Origin: JABWCE01 sp964617955
GTDB lineage: Bacteria > Bacteroidota > Bacteroidia > NS11-12g > UBA9320
Assembly (NCBI GenBank): GCA_964617955.1
Contig: CAZTXB010000002.1
Location: forward strand, 186,001-250,000
Length of the DNA: 64,000 bases
Direction: 5' to 3'
A program made the position numbers and the translations under genes. The notes under the pieces are model-generated. The model did not search any database. It had not been told where the DNA came from and saw nothing but the letters and a program-made list of their open reading frames with translations. How positions within the stretch are numbered: the stretch's first letter is position 1; each line of letters starts with the position of its first letter. Below are positions 44,180 through 53,397 of this stretch, piece after piece.

Positions 44180-45064
44180 TTATTTGAGGGTATCGGATTC
44201 CAGGTTTTGACCTGCGAAAATTCCCAGACCGTTGTTAATATTGGTATACACCACCACAGCTCCACCGAAAATATTGCTTCCGGAACCTCCCCTATTTAGT
44301 CCGCCTCTATACTGTTCAAGGGTGGTATTGTATTTCCAAAAATCTTCGCTGAGGCGCTGAATTTGAATCAGGTATTTCCATTTAACATTGTTGATGACTA
44401 TATCGGCCGGAGGCACAGCGGTGAATGTTTTTTCTTTGCCATTAAAAGATTCATCGGTGAATAAAAATCCGCCATCACTCGTCTTTATAGTGGTTACAGC
44501 CGAAAGAATGTCTTTGGTTTCAAAATCAAATGAATTGAATTTGTCGATAAGCTCGCTGTAATAATAAAAATTCAATTTGTAGTAATCCTTGGTTGCGCCA
44601 TCGTCCTTAAAGGTAATTTTGAGCAAATCCGATTTGTTATTTTGCATATCAACGCCGCCTTTTTCGATGTAAGAGCTTTGTTTACCTGTGATATTTCCTG
44701 GAAGACGCCCTGTAGCATATACACCATTAAAACCAGAACCTGTAACCGTTATATAATATTCTTTTCCGGATTTTGGGATTGCCGTGGAAGAAAATAAGCC
44801 GGTAAAATTGTCAAAACTGAGGGGAATATTTACCCCGTCTTCGCTTAGGGTCACCTGAACCTGTGCAGATCCAAGAATTACCGGGTTAGGCTCTTTGTAA
44901 GCATCTTTACTCCCCGAAACCTGTATTGAAAAAGGTTGGTGATTGTTGAAAAACTCATTCACCACCAGCTTAGGGCTATAGGCATCAATGGTACTCAGCG
45001 ATATATCGTCTTCACAAGAATCAAAAAGTGCCCAAATGGCAAGGCAGGTAAGTATTTTTTTCAT
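44180..45064 (-). CDS. DUF4249 family lipoprotein
   Basis: 294 aa. Lipoprotein signal with lipobox 'ALFDSC' (Cys17), then the beta-rich DUF4249 pattern: 'SPKLVVNEFFNNHQPFSIQVS', 'AQVQVTLSEDG', 'GKEYYITVTGSGF', and the 'KWKYLIQIQRLSEDFWKYNTTL' segment (each in parts). DUF4249 lipoproteins follow TonB receptors in Bacteroidota and are thought to be surface partners of the receptor. Start codon sits 1 bp behind the stop of the receptor gene. Confidence 0.88.
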   Translation of the reverse strand: MKKILTCLAIWALFDSCEDDISLSTIDAYSPKLVVNEFFNNHQPFSIQVSGSKDAYKEPNPVILGSAQVQVTLSEDGVNIPLSFDNFTGLFSSTAIPKSGKEYYITVTGSGFNGVYATGRLPGNITGKQSSYIEKGGVDMQNNKSDLLKITFKDDGATKDYYKLNFYYYSELIDKFNSFDFETKDILSAVTTIKTSDGGFLFTDESFNGKEKTFTAVPPADIVINNVKWKYLIQIQRLSEDFWKYNTTLEQYRGGLNRGGSGSNIFGGAVVVYTNINNGLGIFAGQNLESDTLK

Positions 45065-45065
45065 T

Positions 45066-47402
45066 TTAAAATCTTAGAATGTAACTGATGCCCGGAATAA
45101 AATAAGGAATGCTTAGCTTTTTTAGTTTATATAATCCGGTGCCCGGCTTGCTCGCATTGGCTGTATAAACCGCATAAATCTGCATTGGGTTTTTGGCAAG
45201 CAACGCATTATAAAGGGTAAGATAAGCTTGTTGCTCAAAAATTCGATTGCTATTGTTTCTTTCAAACAAACACCCTAAATCCAGGCGTTGAAAAAATGGG
45301 CCTTTGTAATTGTTTAAAGAGCTGTAATCCAGAATGATATTGCCATCTATGTCAAGGTATTTTCCTCCGGGAATGGTAAAGAACCTTCCTGAAGCCAGGG
45401 TGAGATTCATAAACAATGAATTCCACTCTGTGATTCTGTAATTCATTACCAGATTGGCCGTATGACGTCGGTTGTAAGAAAATTGAAAGGTTCGGCCAAG
45501 ATTGAGGTTCTCAAAATTGCGGTCGGCAAAGGATAGCGTGTACCCAAACCATCCGGTGAGGTAGCCTTTTCGTTTGTTAATTAGTAATTCAAGACCATAA
45601 TTTGTTGCTTTACCTGTTTCAAGGATGGTTTGCCAATCCAAGCTGTTGTCGAAATATCCCGGATCTTCCTTGGCAAACAGAATATTTTTTATGGTCTTGT
45701 AATAGCCATCTACCGTTAAGCTGTATCCATCTTTGAGTTCCTTGGCAAGCCCAAGATTGATTTGATCGGATTGTTGTGCCGGGATACGCTTGGTGGCAGG
45801 AACCCAGAAGTTAAAAGGAAATCCTATCCCTGAATTGGTTAAAAGAAAAACCGTTTGATGCATTCTCGAATATGAGGCCTTCAAAGCCATTCCAGGTTTG
45901 AGAATATAGCGACCAGATACTCTTGGTTCGAGCAAGATAGGGTTGTACTTGTAGGTAGCATTTGTAAAATAAACGTTTCTTAATCCAAGGTTCAATTTGA
46001 ATTTGTCGTTTATTTTTAAGTCATCTTCCACATAAACAGCTACTTCGCTGCTGAAATTGGATTTTTCGCTTCCACTAATTTCGGGTTCGCTTAAATCGGT
46101 AGAAGTGATTTCACTGAAGCCCGGATTTATGAAATGGCCCACGGCCTGCAAACCAAACCGAATGTAGTTGTTGTTGTTCAAGCTGTATTCAAATTCAGTA
46201 TTGGCAGCTATATCTGAAATGCCATTGAGATAATTGTAATGGGCGGTTTTAATATTTTGAGAAGCAGAATCGACCAGTGTTTGGTCGAGATCAAAGTTTA
46301 CTTTATAGCGTGTTGCTGAGAGGGATAAATTGGAGAAGAGTTTGGGATTAAAAATGTGATTCCACCTCAAAATGGCAGCCGCATTGCCGTATTCAACCTT
46401 GGAGCTAATGGTACTGAAACTGTCACTATTTGTACTTGGATATTTATCTCTTCCGGCATAAATCGAAAAAATCAGATTATCGTATTTAGTCAGATGGTGT
46501 TTTATCTTCAAATTATAATCTGAAACCACAAATATATCCGTACTGCTTCCGGGTGAAAATATTCGGAGCGCATCCCAATAGGTGCGTCGAATACCTAAAG
46601 AATAGGTCGTTTTTTCTTTTTTGCCTATGGGGCCATTAATGGCTATTTTGGCAATAAGCAAACCCATGGAGGCACGACCGTAATATTCTTTATTGTTCCC
46701 TTCGTTCGAGGTAATGTCTACCACAGAACTCACCCGTCCCCCGTAACGTGCCGGAAAGCCGGCCTTATACACTTGTATGGAATTTGTGATGTCGGGTTGA
46801 AAAATAGACAGCAAACCAAAAATGTGGCTGCCATTGTAAACCGGAACTCCGTCGAGCAATGTGAGATTTTGATCGGCGGCTCCTCCCCTCACATAGAGGT
46901 TACTGAAAAATTCATTTCCTGATGAAATGCCCGGAAGATTTTGAAGACCTTTCATGAGGTCGGGTTCCGAAAGTAAATAAGGTAACTCTTTAAGAATTCC
47001 CGTAGGAACATCGATCTTACCGCTTAGCGGATTGGTGATATCGCTTTGCGACTTTTTAATATCGTTTATCTGTCCTTCCTCCACTTCTATCTTCTGCAAT
47101 TTGACATCCACCTGAATATCCATGTCGATATAAATAGAATCCACTTTGGTTTTAAAACCGCTAAAGCTGTACTCTACAAAAAAATCTTGGGGGGGAACCG
47201 ACATGCTAAAGTAACCAAAGTTATTGGTGTATGTTTCGGTTTTCCAGTCGGGTAAATTGATTCTTGCCCCCACAATTGGCTCACCTGTTTCCTCATTGGT
47301 AATATAGCCAAAAATACGGTAATCGTACTGGGAAAAAGCGTTAAATGTTAGCCATATTGAAATAAATAGGGTTAAGCCGACTCTTATCATATTTGCATTC
47401 AA
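45066..47402 (-). CDS. TonB-dependent outer membrane receptor with carboxypeptidase-like N-domain
   Basis: 778 aa. Signal peptide ('VGLTLFISIWLTFNAFSQ'), CarboxypepD_reg-like domain ('GYITNEETGEPIVGARINL', 'YTNNFGYFSMSVP'), plug domain ('LSEPDLMKGLQNLPGI', 'LYVRGGAADQNLTLLDGVP', 'YKAGFPARYGGRVSSVVDI') and a C-terminal barrel ending in '...GISYILRF'. With the DUF4249 lipoprotein it makes a two-gene uptake unit of unknown substrate. Two ATGs are possible: 47402 or 47390 (MIRVGLTL, the neater signal peptide). Confidence 0.93.
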   Translation of the reverse strand: MNANMIRVGLTLFISIWLTFNAFSQYDYRIFGYITNEETGEPIVGARINLPDWKTETYTNNFGYFSMSVPPQDFFVEYSFSGFKTKVDSIYIDMDIQVDVKLQKIEVEEGQINDIKKSQSDITNPLSGKIDVPTGILKELPYLLSEPDLMKGLQNLPGISSGNEFFSNLYVRGGAADQNLTLLDGVPVYNGSHIFGLLSIFQPDITNSIQVYKAGFPARYGGRVSSVVDITSNEGNNKEYYGRASMGLLIAKIAINGPIGKKEKTTYSLGIRRTYWDALRIFSPGSSTDIFVVSDYNLKIKHHLTKYDNLIFSIYAGRDKYPSTNSDSFSTISSKVEYGNAAAILRWNHIFNPKLFSNLSLSATRYKVNFDLDQTLVDSASQNIKTAHYNYLNGISDIAANTEFEYSLNNNNYIRFGLQAVGHFINPGFSEITSTDLSEPEISGSEKSNFSSEVAVYVEDDLKINDKFKLNLGLRNVYFTNATYKYNPILLEPRVSGRYILKPGMALKASYSRMHQTVFLLTNSGIGFPFNFWVPATKRIPAQQSDQINLGLAKELKDGYSLTVDGYYKTIKNILFAKEDPGYFDNSLDWQTILETGKATNYGLELLINKRKGYLTGWFGYTLSFADRNFENLNLGRTFQFSYNRRHTANLVMNYRITEWNSLFMNLTLASGRFFTIPGGKYLDIDGNIILDYSSLNNYKGPFFQRLDLGCLFERNNSNRIFEQQAYLTLYNALLAKNPMQIYAVYTANASKPGTGLYKLKKLSIPYFIPGISYILRF

Positions 47403-47515
47403 ACTTACGTCAATAATTAAAATTTTACAAAGACTTTAGAGCCAATAATTACATAATATTGCAATCAAATTAGCGCTGAGATGCGCTTGTGATTCAAAAG
47501 TATTATGTGTGAGAT

Positions 47516-47965
47516 TTGAAGGTAGTTATTTATTCTGATGGAGCTTCAAGGGGAAATCCGGGTAAGGGTGGTTTCGGAGCCGTTCTGATCTACGGTACCC
47601 ATAAAAGGGAAATAAGTGGCGGTTTTAAACTTACGACCAATAACCGCATGGAGCTCATGGCGGTAATTTCTGCACTGGAGGCCTTAACTAAAGAAAATTT
47701 AAATGTCGAGATCTATACCGACAGCAAGTACGTGATGGATGCCTTTGAAAAAAAATGGATTTATGGTTGGCAGAAGAAAGCATTTAAGAATATAAAAAAC
47801 CCGGATCTGTGGAAACGACTGATTGAACTTTACCACAAACATGTCATTAAATTCAATTGGGTAAAGGGGCATTCAGGCAACGCCATGAACGAACGCTGCG
47901 ATCAATTGGCCACCCAAGCTGCGGATTCGTCTGACCTTCAAGACGACTTGGGGTATCAGGGTTGA
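47516..47965 (+). CDS. rnhA: ribonuclease HI
   Basis: 149 aa, cleaves RNA in RNA-DNA hybrids. Catalytic residues: Asp8 ('IYSDGASRGNPG'), Glu46 ('NNRMELMAV'), Asp69 ('IYTDSKYV'), His119 ('VKGHSGN') and Asp129 ('ERCDQLA'). The start codon is TTG at 47516. The stop TGA falls in the first unit of a 6-bp tandem repeat that continues downstream. Confidence 0.95.
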   Translation: MKVVIYSDGASRGNPGKGGFGAVLIYGTHKREISGGFKLTTNNRMELMAVISALEALTKENLNVEIYTDSKYVMDAFEKKWIYGWQKKAFKNIKNPDLWKRLIELYHKHVIKFNWVKGHSGNAMNERCDQLATQAADSSDLQDDLGYQG

Positions 47966-48014
47966 GGTTGAGGTTGAGGATGAGGTTGAGGTTGAGGTTG
48001 AGGTTGAGGTTGAG
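47959..48014. repeat. hexanucleotide tandem repeat (GGTTGA)n
   Basis: About nine units of GGTTGA with a single variant unit (GGATGA), directly after the last rnhA codons. The rnhA stop codon is part of the first unit, so changes in copy number do not alter the protein. Confidence 0.95.
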
Positions 48015-48083
48015 AAACCGATTATCCCTTTTATTAATGATTTGAGATTACGCCTGAAAAATCGAGATGTGTTTCTAATTTGA

Positions 48084-48116
48084 TTTTGCCTTAGCAGTCC
48101 TTTCTTCTTAAATTCG
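48084..48116 (+). promoter_or_regulatory. promoter of valS
   Basis: TTTTG (48084-48088), 20-nt spacer, TAAATTCG (48109-48116): Bacteroidota -33/-7 pattern with one mismatch, 12 bp before the ATG of valS. Confidence 0.55.
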
Positions 48117-48128
48117 CAGACTTTTCTT

Positions 48129-50741
48129 ATGGACATCTCCTCCAAATATTCCCCTTCGCAGATTGAAACCAAATGGTACCGAACCTGGCTAGAAAATAGT
48201 TTGTTCAAAAGCGTGCCCGACGATCGCGAACCTTATACAATTGTGATACCACCTCCTAACGTTACGGGGGTTTTGCATATGGGACATATGCTCAATAATA
48301 CCATTCAGGACGTTTTGGTGCGTCGGGCAAGAATGTTGGGCAAGAATGCCTGCTGGGTGCCCGGAACCGACCACGCCAGTATAGCTACAGAAGCCAAAGT
48401 GGTGCAAATGCTCAAGGACAAAGGCATTGACAAAAATTCATTGAGCCGGGAAGAGTTCTTAACCTATGCCTGGGAATGGAAGGAAAAATATGGAGGAATC
48501 ATCCTCGAACAACTTAAAAAGTTAGGCTGCAGTTGTGATTGGGACAGAACCCGTTTCACCATGGAACCTGAATTAAGTGAGGCCGTTACCGACGTTTTTA
48601 TCGACCTGCATCAAAAAGGGCTTATTTATAGGGGAAGCAGAATGGTGAATTGGGATCCTGCAGGAAAAACTGCGGTGAGCGATGAAGAAGTGATTTACAA
48701 AGAAGTCGATTCAAAACTCTATTATATCAAGTACTTTGTTCCCCATTCGGATGAATACATCATGGTGGCTACCACCCGACCAGAAACCATGCTCGGTGAT
48801 ACTGCAGTTTGCGCCAACCCAAACGATGAGCGCTACAAGAAATTTAAAGGCAAAACTGTAATCGTTCCCATTGTTAACCGTGAAGTTCCTGTCATTTTTG
48901 ACGACTATGTGGATGCCGAATTTGGTACCGGGGTATTAAAAATAACACCTGCCCATGATATTAATGACTATAACTTAGGATTAAAGCACAAGGTGGCATC
49001 CATTGATTGTTTTAACGAAGATGGTACCATGAGTGAAGCTGCAGGGCACTATATCGGCATGGACCGCTTTGCTGTGCGCAAGCAAATCGCTAAGGATCTC
49101 GCTGCATCAGGGCATTTGGAAAAAGAAGAACCCATCAAAAATAAGGTGGGTTTTAGTGAAAGAACAGATGCGGTGATTGAACCACGCATATCCAAGCAAT
49201 GGTTTGTAGACATGAAAAAGTTTATGAACCGCAATCCACAGGTATTGGACAGCGTGATGAACGATGCTGTTAATTTTTATCCCCCAAAACTTAAAAACAC
49301 CTACCACCATTGGATCAGCAATATTAAAGATTGGTGCATCAGCCGACAGCTGTGGTGGGGTCAACAAATTCCGGCATGGTATGACGCTAATGGAAATACA
49401 ATCGTTGCCAAAACGCATGATGAAGCCAAAAAGCTTTATGCCTTAAAGTTTCCTCTGGAAAGTGAAAATGACCTGGTTCAGGATGAAGATGTACTCGACA
49501 CCTGGTTTTCTTCGTGGCTTTGGCCCATTTCAGTGTTCGACGGATTCAAAGACAAGAATAACCCTGACATTAACTATTACTACCCTACCAATGATTTGGT
49601 AACCGCTCCGGAAATTATGTTTTTTTGGGTGGCGAGAATGATCATGTCGGGTTATGAATACAGAGGAGAAAAACCGTTTAGAAATGTTTATTACACGGGA
49701 ATTGTAAGGGATAAACTTCGACGTAAAATGTCGAAACAGCTCGGCAACAGTCCTGATCCCATACCTATGATGGATGAGTATGGAGCCGACGCGGTAAGAA
49801 TGGGAATGCTCCTTTGCTCACCAGCAGGAAACGACATTTTATTCGACATCAGCCAAGTGGAACAGGGCCGAAATTTTTGTAATAAAATTTGGAACGCCTA
49901 CCGTTTGGTGATGAGTTGGGATATTGCAAAAGCGGAGGATGAATTTTATAAGGTTTATGCGCCGGTGGCAACACAATGGATGGAGAACAGAATGGGAATG
50001 GCATTGCAGGAAATAAATCAGCATTTCCATAAGTTCAGGCTCTCTGATGCCCTCATGGCCATTTACAAGCTTATCTGGGATGACTTTTGTGCCTTATATC
50101 TCGAGATGATGAAACCCCCCTTTGGGCATCCGATTGCAAAAGAATCCCTCCAGGAAGTAAAGGTCATTTTTGAAAAACTCATGCGTATGCTGCATCCCTT
50201 TATGCCTTTTATCTCAGAAGAAATACGAAATGGACTCGGTGTAAATCAAGGATTTATCAACCAAAGCCATTGGCCGGAAACAGGGATCGCACATCAGGAT
50301 GATGACCGCAATATTCTTGATTTGATAGCCTTAGTGAGAAACAAAAGGAATGAAAATGGCATTTCACCAAAAATTAAAGCCTCGGTTTACGTGGACACAG
50401 CCTATCCTGATCCCTACAAAAAATATGAAGGCCTGATACTCAAGTTGGCCTACCTTGAAAAGTTGGTTTTAGAAAAAAATGAAATTGGAATAAAAGGGTT
50501 GATTGGGAAAGACGAGGTACACCTGGTATTTGAAGGCTGGGAATCCAAGTCTTCTGACAAAGCGTCTATTCAAAAGGAAATCGATTATTTAACAGGATTT
50601 TTAAAATCTGTAGAATCCAAATTGGGAAATGAAAAGTTTTTAGCCAATGCCAAGCCTGATTTGATTGATAAGGAAAAGCAAAAGAAAGACGACGCCTTAA
50701 ATAAAATCAGCATACTCCATAAGCAGCTCTCAGCCTCATAG
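48129..50741 (+). CDS. valS: valyl-tRNA synthetase
   Basis: 870 aa, class Ia synthetase. HIGH-type motif 'GVLHMGHMLNNTIQD', 'CWVPGTDHASIATEAKV', editing-domain 'MLGDTAVCANPND', 'DVLDTWFSSWLWPISVF', and the KMSKS motif as 'KMSKQLGNSPDPI'. C-terminal coiled-coil arm ends at '...ALNKISILHKQL'. ATG at 48129 gives the standard N-terminus. Confidence 0.97.
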   Translation: MDISSKYSPSQIETKWYRTWLENSLFKSVPDDREPYTIVIPPPNVTGVLHMGHMLNNTIQDVLVRRARMLGKNACWVPGTDHASIATEAKVVQMLKDKGIDKNSLSREEFLTYAWEWKEKYGGIILEQLKKLGCSCDWDRTRFTMEPELSEAVTDVFIDLHQKGLIYRGSRMVNWDPAGKTAVSDEEVIYKEVDSKLYYIKYFVPHSDEYIMVATTRPETMLGDTAVCANPNDERYKKFKGKTVIVPIVNREVPVIFDDYVDAEFGTGVLKITPAHDINDYNLGLKHKVASIDCFNEDGTMSEAAGHYIGMDRFAVRKQIAKDLAASGHLEKEEPIKNKVGFSERTDAVIEPRISKQWFVDMKKFMNRNPQVLDSVMNDAVNFYPPKLKNTYHHWISNIKDWCISRQLWWGQQIPAWYDANGNTIVAKTHDEAKKLYALKFPLESENDLVQDEDVLDTWFSSWLWPISVFDGFKDKNNPDINYYYPTNDLVTAPEIMFFWVARMIMSGYEYRGEKPFRNVYYTGIVRDKLRRKMSKQLGNSPDPIPMMDEYGADAVRMGMLLCSPAGNDILFDISQVEQGRNFCNKIWNAYRLVMSWDIAKAEDEFYKVYAPVATQWMENRMGMALQEINQHFHKFRLSDALMAIYKLIWDDFCALYLEMMKPPFGHPIAKESLQEVKVIFEKLMRMLHPFMPFISEEIRNGLGVNQGFINQSHWPETGIAHQDDDRNILDLIALVRNKRNENGISPKIKASVYVDTAYPDPYKKYEGLILKLAYLEKLVLEKNEIGIKGLIGKDEVHLVFEGWESKSSDKASIQKEIDYLTGFLKSVESKLGNEKFLANAKPDLIDKEKQKKDDALNKISILHKQLSAS

Positions 50742-50765
50742 CCCTTAAATAACGAGAGGAAAACT

Positions 50766-51251
50766 ATGTTTTTAAGAATTGAATTGCGCCCGCCTCTAAG
50801 TTTAATCGGTCTCAAAGCAAAAATGAACTATGTAAACAATGGAACCTTTAAATTATGGCACTCCTTCATGCCCCGATTAAAAGAAATAAGAAACAGGACA
50901 AGCAGTGCTTTAGTTTCTATGCAGATATATCCTGATAATTACAGCTTTAGCCCATTCGATGCCTCTCAGTTTTTTACAAAATTAGCAGCTGTAGAAGTAA
51001 CCGATAATTCCAATACCCCAATAGGATTGGAAAGCTATCTGTTTAAAGGGGGACTTTACGCAGTTTTTTTACATCGCGGCCCGGCAAACACGGCCCCTGT
51101 CACATTTAATTATATTTTTAATCATTGGCTTCCAGGCTCGAATTATGATCTGGATATGCGCGAACATTTTGAGCTTTTAGAGCCCGGATATGATAAAGAC
51201 AGAGCCGAGGCACAGGAAGAGATTTACATTCCGATTATAGCCGCCGGTTGA
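50766..51251 (+). CDS. GyrI-like/effector-binding-domain protein
   Basis: 161 aa, resembles the GyrI-like small-molecule binding (SHS2/AraC effector) domain: 'VSMQIYPDNYSFSPFDASQF', 'GLYAVFLHRGPANTAPVTFNYIFNHWLPGSN', '...DMREHFELLEPGYD', 'EEIYIPI'. In this family the 'YIPI' end and the 'FE.Y' acid line the pocket. No DNA-binding domain is present. Ligand unknown. It follows valS by 24 bp and may be co-transcribed. Confidence 0.85.
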   Translation: MFLRIELRPPLSLIGLKAKMNYVNNGTFKLWHSFMPRLKEIRNRTSSALVSMQIYPDNYSFSPFDASQFFTKLAAVEVTDNSNTPIGLESYLFKGGLYAVFLHRGPANTAPVTFNYIFNHWLPGSNYDLDMREHFELLEPGYDKDRAEAQEEIYIPIIAAG

Positions 51252-51336
51252 GAATTTGCATGAATGGCCTATTATTTCGGTTAAGTTTTTTTTTAATAAG
51301 CCCTCAATGACCTAATTTCGCAACCTAATTATAAAA

Positions 51337-52668
51337 ATGGGAATACTCACGATGGTAGGCCAGGTTATACTGGCTCTCGCAATTTTAATAACACTTCATG
51401 AACTGGGCCACTTTTGGGCTGCGCGCTTTTTTGGTATCAGAGTGGAGAAATTTTACCTCTTTTTTGACGCCTGGGGGCTAAAATTATTTAGCTTTAAGAA
51501 AGGCGATACCGAATATGGTATTGGCTGGTTGCCACTTGGTGGCTATGTGAAAATTGCGGGCATGGTTGATGAATCCCTCGATAAGGAACAAATGAAATTG
51601 CCTCCACAAGAGTGGGAGTTCCGAAGTAAACCGGCCTGGCAACGTCTGATTGTGATGATTGGCGGAGTCACAGTAAATGCCATCTTAGGTATTTTTATTT
51701 TAGCCATGTCGCTCACCTATTATGGCGACAAATACGTTCCAAATGAAAGTTTAGCCTATGGAATCAATGCACAGCCCTTAGGAACCAAGGTAGGATTTTT
51801 TGACGGGGATAAGCTGGTTTCGGTAAACGGAAAAAAAATAGAGAAGTTCAGGGAAGCCACTGATCCGGACGTTCTGCTTCAAAAAGGCACGCAATATGTA
51901 GTTAACAGAAATGGCGTTGAGGTAGTCATCACCATTCCTGACAACTTTGGCGATTTGTATACTACCTTAGGAAAAGACAGTGGTTTTATAGATGAGCGGT
52001 TTAAATTCAAACTGGGAGAGATAAAGGACAACTCGGCAGCATCAAAAGCCGGCTTGAAGGAAGGAGACATCATTTTGGCTATGGACAACCGGCCCGTTCA
52101 ATTCTATGACCAATTCAAAGAATTTATCAAGGCCGATTCAAAGCCTGTGTTTAAAATATTAAGAGGTAACGACACTCTTTTCAAAAATCTGGTTATCGGG
52201 CAAGATGCGATGGTAGGGTTTTATCCCAATGCCTATGAAATGGATTCGCTTCAAAAAACAGAATACTACACTTTTTTTGCGGCTATCCCTGAAGGGGCAC
52301 GTCGGGCCGGGGCCTTGATTGGAACCCAATTGGTGGCCTTTGGCAAAATGTTTAAAGGCGAAATGGATCCTCGCAAGTCACTGGCTGGTCCTATACAAAT
52401 AGGAAAAATGTTTGGAAAAAATTGGGACTGGGAAAGATTCTGGGGCTTTACTGCTATGATATCCATTGTTTTGGCCTTTATGAATTTGTTGCCTATTCCG
52501 GCTCTAGACGGTGGGCATGTTCTTTTTCTCCTGGTAGAAATGGTGATACGCCGACCTCTTCCTGAAAAATTCATGTATGTCATGCAAGTAATTGGAATGG
52601 TGATTTTGTTTTCCCTCATGATTTTCATTTTTGGAAATGATATTTTCCAAACCTGGTTTAGCAAATAA
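51337..52668 (+). CDS. rseP: RIP metalloprotease RseP (site-2 protease)
   Basis: 443-aa inner membrane protease that cuts anti-sigma factors and signal-peptide remnants within the membrane. Active-site HELGH at residues 21-25 in the first helix, PDZ domain ('AASKAGLKEGDIILAMDNRP'), and the 'NLLPIPALDGGH' motif with the third zinc ligand in the C-terminal helices. Stop and the next start overlap (TAATG), so hscB is coupled to it. Confidence 0.94.
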   Translation: MGILTMVGQVILALAILITLHELGHFWAARFFGIRVEKFYLFFDAWGLKLFSFKKGDTEYGIGWLPLGGYVKIAGMVDESLDKEQMKLPPQEWEFRSKPAWQRLIVMIGGVTVNAILGIFILAMSLTYYGDKYVPNESLAYGINAQPLGTKVGFFDGDKLVSVNGKKIEKFREATDPDVLLQKGTQYVVNRNGVEVVITIPDNFGDLYTTLGKDSGFIDERFKFKLGEIKDNSAASKAGLKEGDIILAMDNRPVQFYDQFKEFIKADSKPVFKILRGNDTLFKNLVIGQDAMVGFYPNAYEMDSLQKTEYYTFFAAIPEGARRAGALIGTQLVAFGKMFKGEMDPRKSLAGPIQIGKMFGKNWDWERFWGFTAMISIVLAFMNLLPIPALDGGHVLFLLVEMVIRRPLPEKFMYVMQVIGMVILFSLMIFIFGNDIFQTWFSK

Positions 52669-53180
52669 TGAACGATTTTGAATTCTTTGGAATTCAACCC
52701 AAATTTTTAATCGATGAGGTTGAGTTAAAGCGAATATATGCTCAGCGCCTCAAGGAGCATCACCCTGATTTTTTTGTAAGCGACCCTGAAAAATACCAAT
52801 CGGCCATGTTATTTACCTCCGAATGCAATGAGGGGTTTAAACGATTGTCCTCACTCAGAAGCAGGGCCAAAATTCTACTGAGTTTATCAGGACATGACTT
52901 AAATGAAAACCTGCCTCCCTCCTTCCTCATGGAAATGATGGATTTGAACGAGACCATTTCAGATTTGCAGCCCAATTCTGAAAATATAAATGCGTTGCAT
53001 AACGAAATAGAAGTCTTAGAAACCGGTTTGGATAAAGAATTGAACGAACTTTGCGGAAAAGCCGACGCTTCAATTGAAAAGGAAAAAGCCTTGTATGAAT
53101 CCATCCAGGAAAACCTTTTAAAACACAAATATATTTTGCGATTAAAGGAAACAATGGCTAATATTGCAGCCCTTAATTAG
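52668..53180 (+). CDS. hscB: Fe-S assembly co-chaperone HscB
   Basis: 170-aa DnaJ-type III co-chaperone. The J-domain has 'LKRIYAQRLKEHHPDFFVSD' with the HPD motif and the 'FKRLSSLRSRAKILLSLSGHDL' linker, then the C-terminal helical HSCB domain that binds IscU. It presents Fe-S scaffold to HscA, which is not nearby. Gene starts on the last base of rseP. Confidence 0.9.
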   Translation: MNDFEFFGIQPKFLIDEVELKRIYAQRLKEHHPDFFVSDPEKYQSAMLFTSECNEGFKRLSSLRSRAKILLSLSGHDLNENLPPSFLMEMMDLNETISDLQPNSENINALHNEIEVLETGLDKELNELCGKADASIEKEKALYESIQENLLKHKYILRLKETMANIAALN

Positions 53181-53198
53181 TTCTTTAAAAAATGAATT

Positions 53199-53282
53199 GC
53201 CCAGGTGGCGGAATTGGTAGACGCGCTGGTCTCAAACACCTGTGAGGTTACACTCGTACCGGTTCGACTCCGGTCCTGGGCA
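53199..53282 (+). tRNA. tRNA-Leu (anticodon CAA)
   Basis: 84 nt class II tRNA: acceptor GCCCAGG/CCTGGGC with discriminator A, no CCA encoded. Anticodon loop CTCAAAC, long variable arm (GAG...CTC), T-arm CCGGTTCGACTCCGG. The second pair of the anticodon stem reads T-T (CTGGT/ACCTG), unusual. A tyrosine recombinase gene follows directly, which marks the 3' end of this tRNA as the probable attachment site. Confidence 0.9.
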
Positions 53283-53397
53283 CAAAGAAAATGTTGAAAA
53301 TCAACACTTTAACGAAACGCAGACAACGTTTTTGCAAAAAGTGGAACAAAAAGTGGAGAATGCAATTAAACTTGTAATTCCCGAAAAACTACCTTAC

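Noticed and set aside
47873..48208. Reverse-strand frame encoding a Ser-Thr repeat protein
   Set aside because: The Ser-Thr run is the translation of the GGTTGA tandem repeat, and the frame overlaps rnhA and valS.
53242..53397. Integrase start inside tRNA-Leu
   Set aside because: The frame is open there, but a start within a tRNA is unlikely; the ATG at 53398 lies just before sequence that looks like an integrase.
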